Positions 63,115 through 64,000 of a stretch of 64,000 nucleotides of DNA are shown here, piece by piece (position 1 is the first letter of the stretch; the number at the start of each line of letters is the position of its first letter). The notes under the pieces were generated by a model. The model was not told the DNA's origin. It searched no databases and worked only from the letters and a program-made list of their open reading frames with translations. Source of the DNA: Bacteroides sp. AN502(2024) (GTDB taxonomy: Bacteria; Bacteroidota; Bacteroidia; Bacteroidales; Bacteroidaceae); contig NZ_JBGFSP010000003.1 of the NCBI RefSeq assembly GCF_041227145.1, positions 2,666,001 through 2,730,000 of the forward strand. The letters run 5' to 3'. Made by a program: the position numbers and the translations under genes.

Positions 63115-64000
63115 ATGAAAGTATATCAGACTAATGAAATCAAGAACATAGCCTTGTTGGGAAGTTCTGGCTCTGGGAAAACCACTCTCGTGGAAGCGAT
63201 GCTTTTCGAGAGTGGTGTTATAAAACGTCGCGGATCTGTTGCTGCAAAAAATACAGTTAGCGATTATTTTCCTGTTGAACAAGAGTATGGTTACTCCGTT
63301 TTCTCCACTGTTCTCCATGTAGAATGGAATAACAAAAAGCTTAATATTATTGACTGTCCGGGATCGGACGACTTCGTAGGCAGTACAGTAACTGCATTAA
63401 ATGTGACCGACACAGCAATCATTCTTCTTAATGGCCAATACGGTGTCGAAGTCGGTACGCAAAATCATTTCCGTTATACAGAAAAACTGAATAAACCCGT
63501 TATTTTTCTAGTTAACCAGCTTGATAATGAAAAATGCGATTATGATAATATCCTTGAACAGCTGAAAGAGGCTTATGGCTCTAAAGTTGTTCCTATCCAA
63601 TATCCAATAGCTACCGGTCCGGGCTTTAATGCGCTGATTGACGTGCTGTTGATGAAGAAATATTCGTGGAAACCCGAAGGAGGGGCTCCGACAATCGAAG
63701 ATATTCCGGCAGAAGAAATGGATAAGGCCATGGAGATGCACAAAGCATTGGTGGAAGCTGCTGCCGAGAATGATGAAAATTTGATGGAGAAATTCTTTGA
63801 ACAAGATTCTCTTACAGAAGATGAAATGCGCGAAGGTATCCGTAAGGGATTAATCGCCAGAGGTATGTTCCCTGTATTCTGCGTTTGTGGAGGTAAGGAT
63901 ATGGGCGTTCGCCGCTTGATGGAATTCTTGGGTAACGTTGTACCTTTTGTTTCTGAAATGCCGAAGGTACGGAATATCGAAGGTAAAGAGGTGGCTCCGG
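63115..64000 (+). CDS. fusA2: Elongation factor G-like protein EF-G2 (partial, runs off the window)
   Basis: The first 295 codons of an EF-G paralogue. Start: MKVYQTNEIKNIALLGSSGS. The G1 loop is GSSGSGKTTLVEA, unlike AHIDAGKTT of translating EF-G. G3 reads DCPGSDDF where EF-G has DTPGHVDF, so the catalytic His is Ser. G4 is NQLD, not NKMD, and the RGITI switch I motif is missing. These changes match B. thetaiotaomicron EF-G2, which supports translation without GTPase activity and is needed for gut colonisation. The rest of the gene is beyond the window. Confidence 0.9.
   Translation, partial: MKVYQTNEIKNIALLGSSGSGKTTLVEAMLFESGVIKRRGSVAAKNTVSDYFPVEQEYGYSVFSTVLHVEWNNKKLNIIDCPGSDDFVGSTVTALNVTDTAIILLNGQYGVEVGTQNHFRYTEKLNKPVIFLVNQLDNEKCDYDNILEQLKEAYGSKVVPIQYPIATGPGFNALIDVLLMKKYSWKPEGGAPTIEDIPAEEMDKAMEMHKALVEAAAENDENLMEKFFEQDSLTEDEMREGIRKGLIARGMFPVFCVCGGKDMGVRRLMEFLGNVVPFVSEMPKVRNIEGKEVAP

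Overview
The window is chromosomal DNA of a Bacteroides species, most likely close to the B. thetaiotaomicron group. This is inferred from Bacteroides-type promoters (TTG/TTTG about 20 bp upstream of TAnnTTTG), Bacteroidota-restricted families (UpxY, DUF4834, DUF2027-Smr, DUF4249, BACON-type lipoprotein protease, ECF sigma/FecR/TonB receptor set) and the GTPase-deviant EF-G paralogue at the right edge. No rRNA, tRNA or CRISPR array was seen.

Left flank (1-13,080) is mainly housekeeping: frr, pyrH, a MATE exporter, a secreted TPR protein, an M43 metalloprotease lipoprotein, birA, an MmcQ/YjbR protein, a YraN protein, tadA, a DUF4834 protein, the phosphatidylethanolamine pair pssA-psd, and dnaE with a strong terminator.

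Centre (13,081-42,024) is a capsular/extracellular polysaccharide locus inserted between dnaE and trxA. It starts with a 214-bp segment bounded by 19-bp inverted repeats, holding a consensus Bacteroides promoter that points away from the locus as sequenced: a phase-variable promoter in its OFF orientation. Then come the antiterminator upxY, a membrane sugar-nucleotide 4,6-dehydratase, ugd plus a UDP-glucuronate 4-epimerase (UDP-GlcA to UDP-GalA), and capE-capF-capG (UDP-N-acetyl-L-fucosamine). The AT-richer middle carries a Wzx flippase, a Wzy-like polymerase, four glycosyltransferases, a pyruvyltransferase with its ferredoxin-like partner, and several hexapeptide acyltransferases, two of them broken. 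A WecA-type initiating transferase, WbuC, a Wza-type export lipoprotein and a Wzc-type tyrosine autokinase (split by a 1-nt frameshift) close the locus. Scars of mobile elements lie inside: two four-unit arrays of 22-bp iterons, an Rpn/PD-(D/E)XK transposase C-terminus, transposase-like C-termini, an orphan PLD-family protein, and a terminal protein resembling a serine recombinase.

Right flank (42,025-64,000): trxA; a broken AAA-ATPase/PD-(D/E)XK gene; a MoxR cluster (RDD divergent from SpoIIM, membrane protein, DUF4129, DUF4350, MoxR, DUF58); tsaE, a metal ABC permease and small proteins; an M28 peptidase; aroA; a scar joining remnants of a DUF1349-like and a LuxR-type gene; a DUF2027-Smr protein; a sigma/anti-sigma/TonB receptor/DUF4249 trans-envelope signalling operon downstream of hemW; and the start of the EF-G-like gene, which runs off the window.
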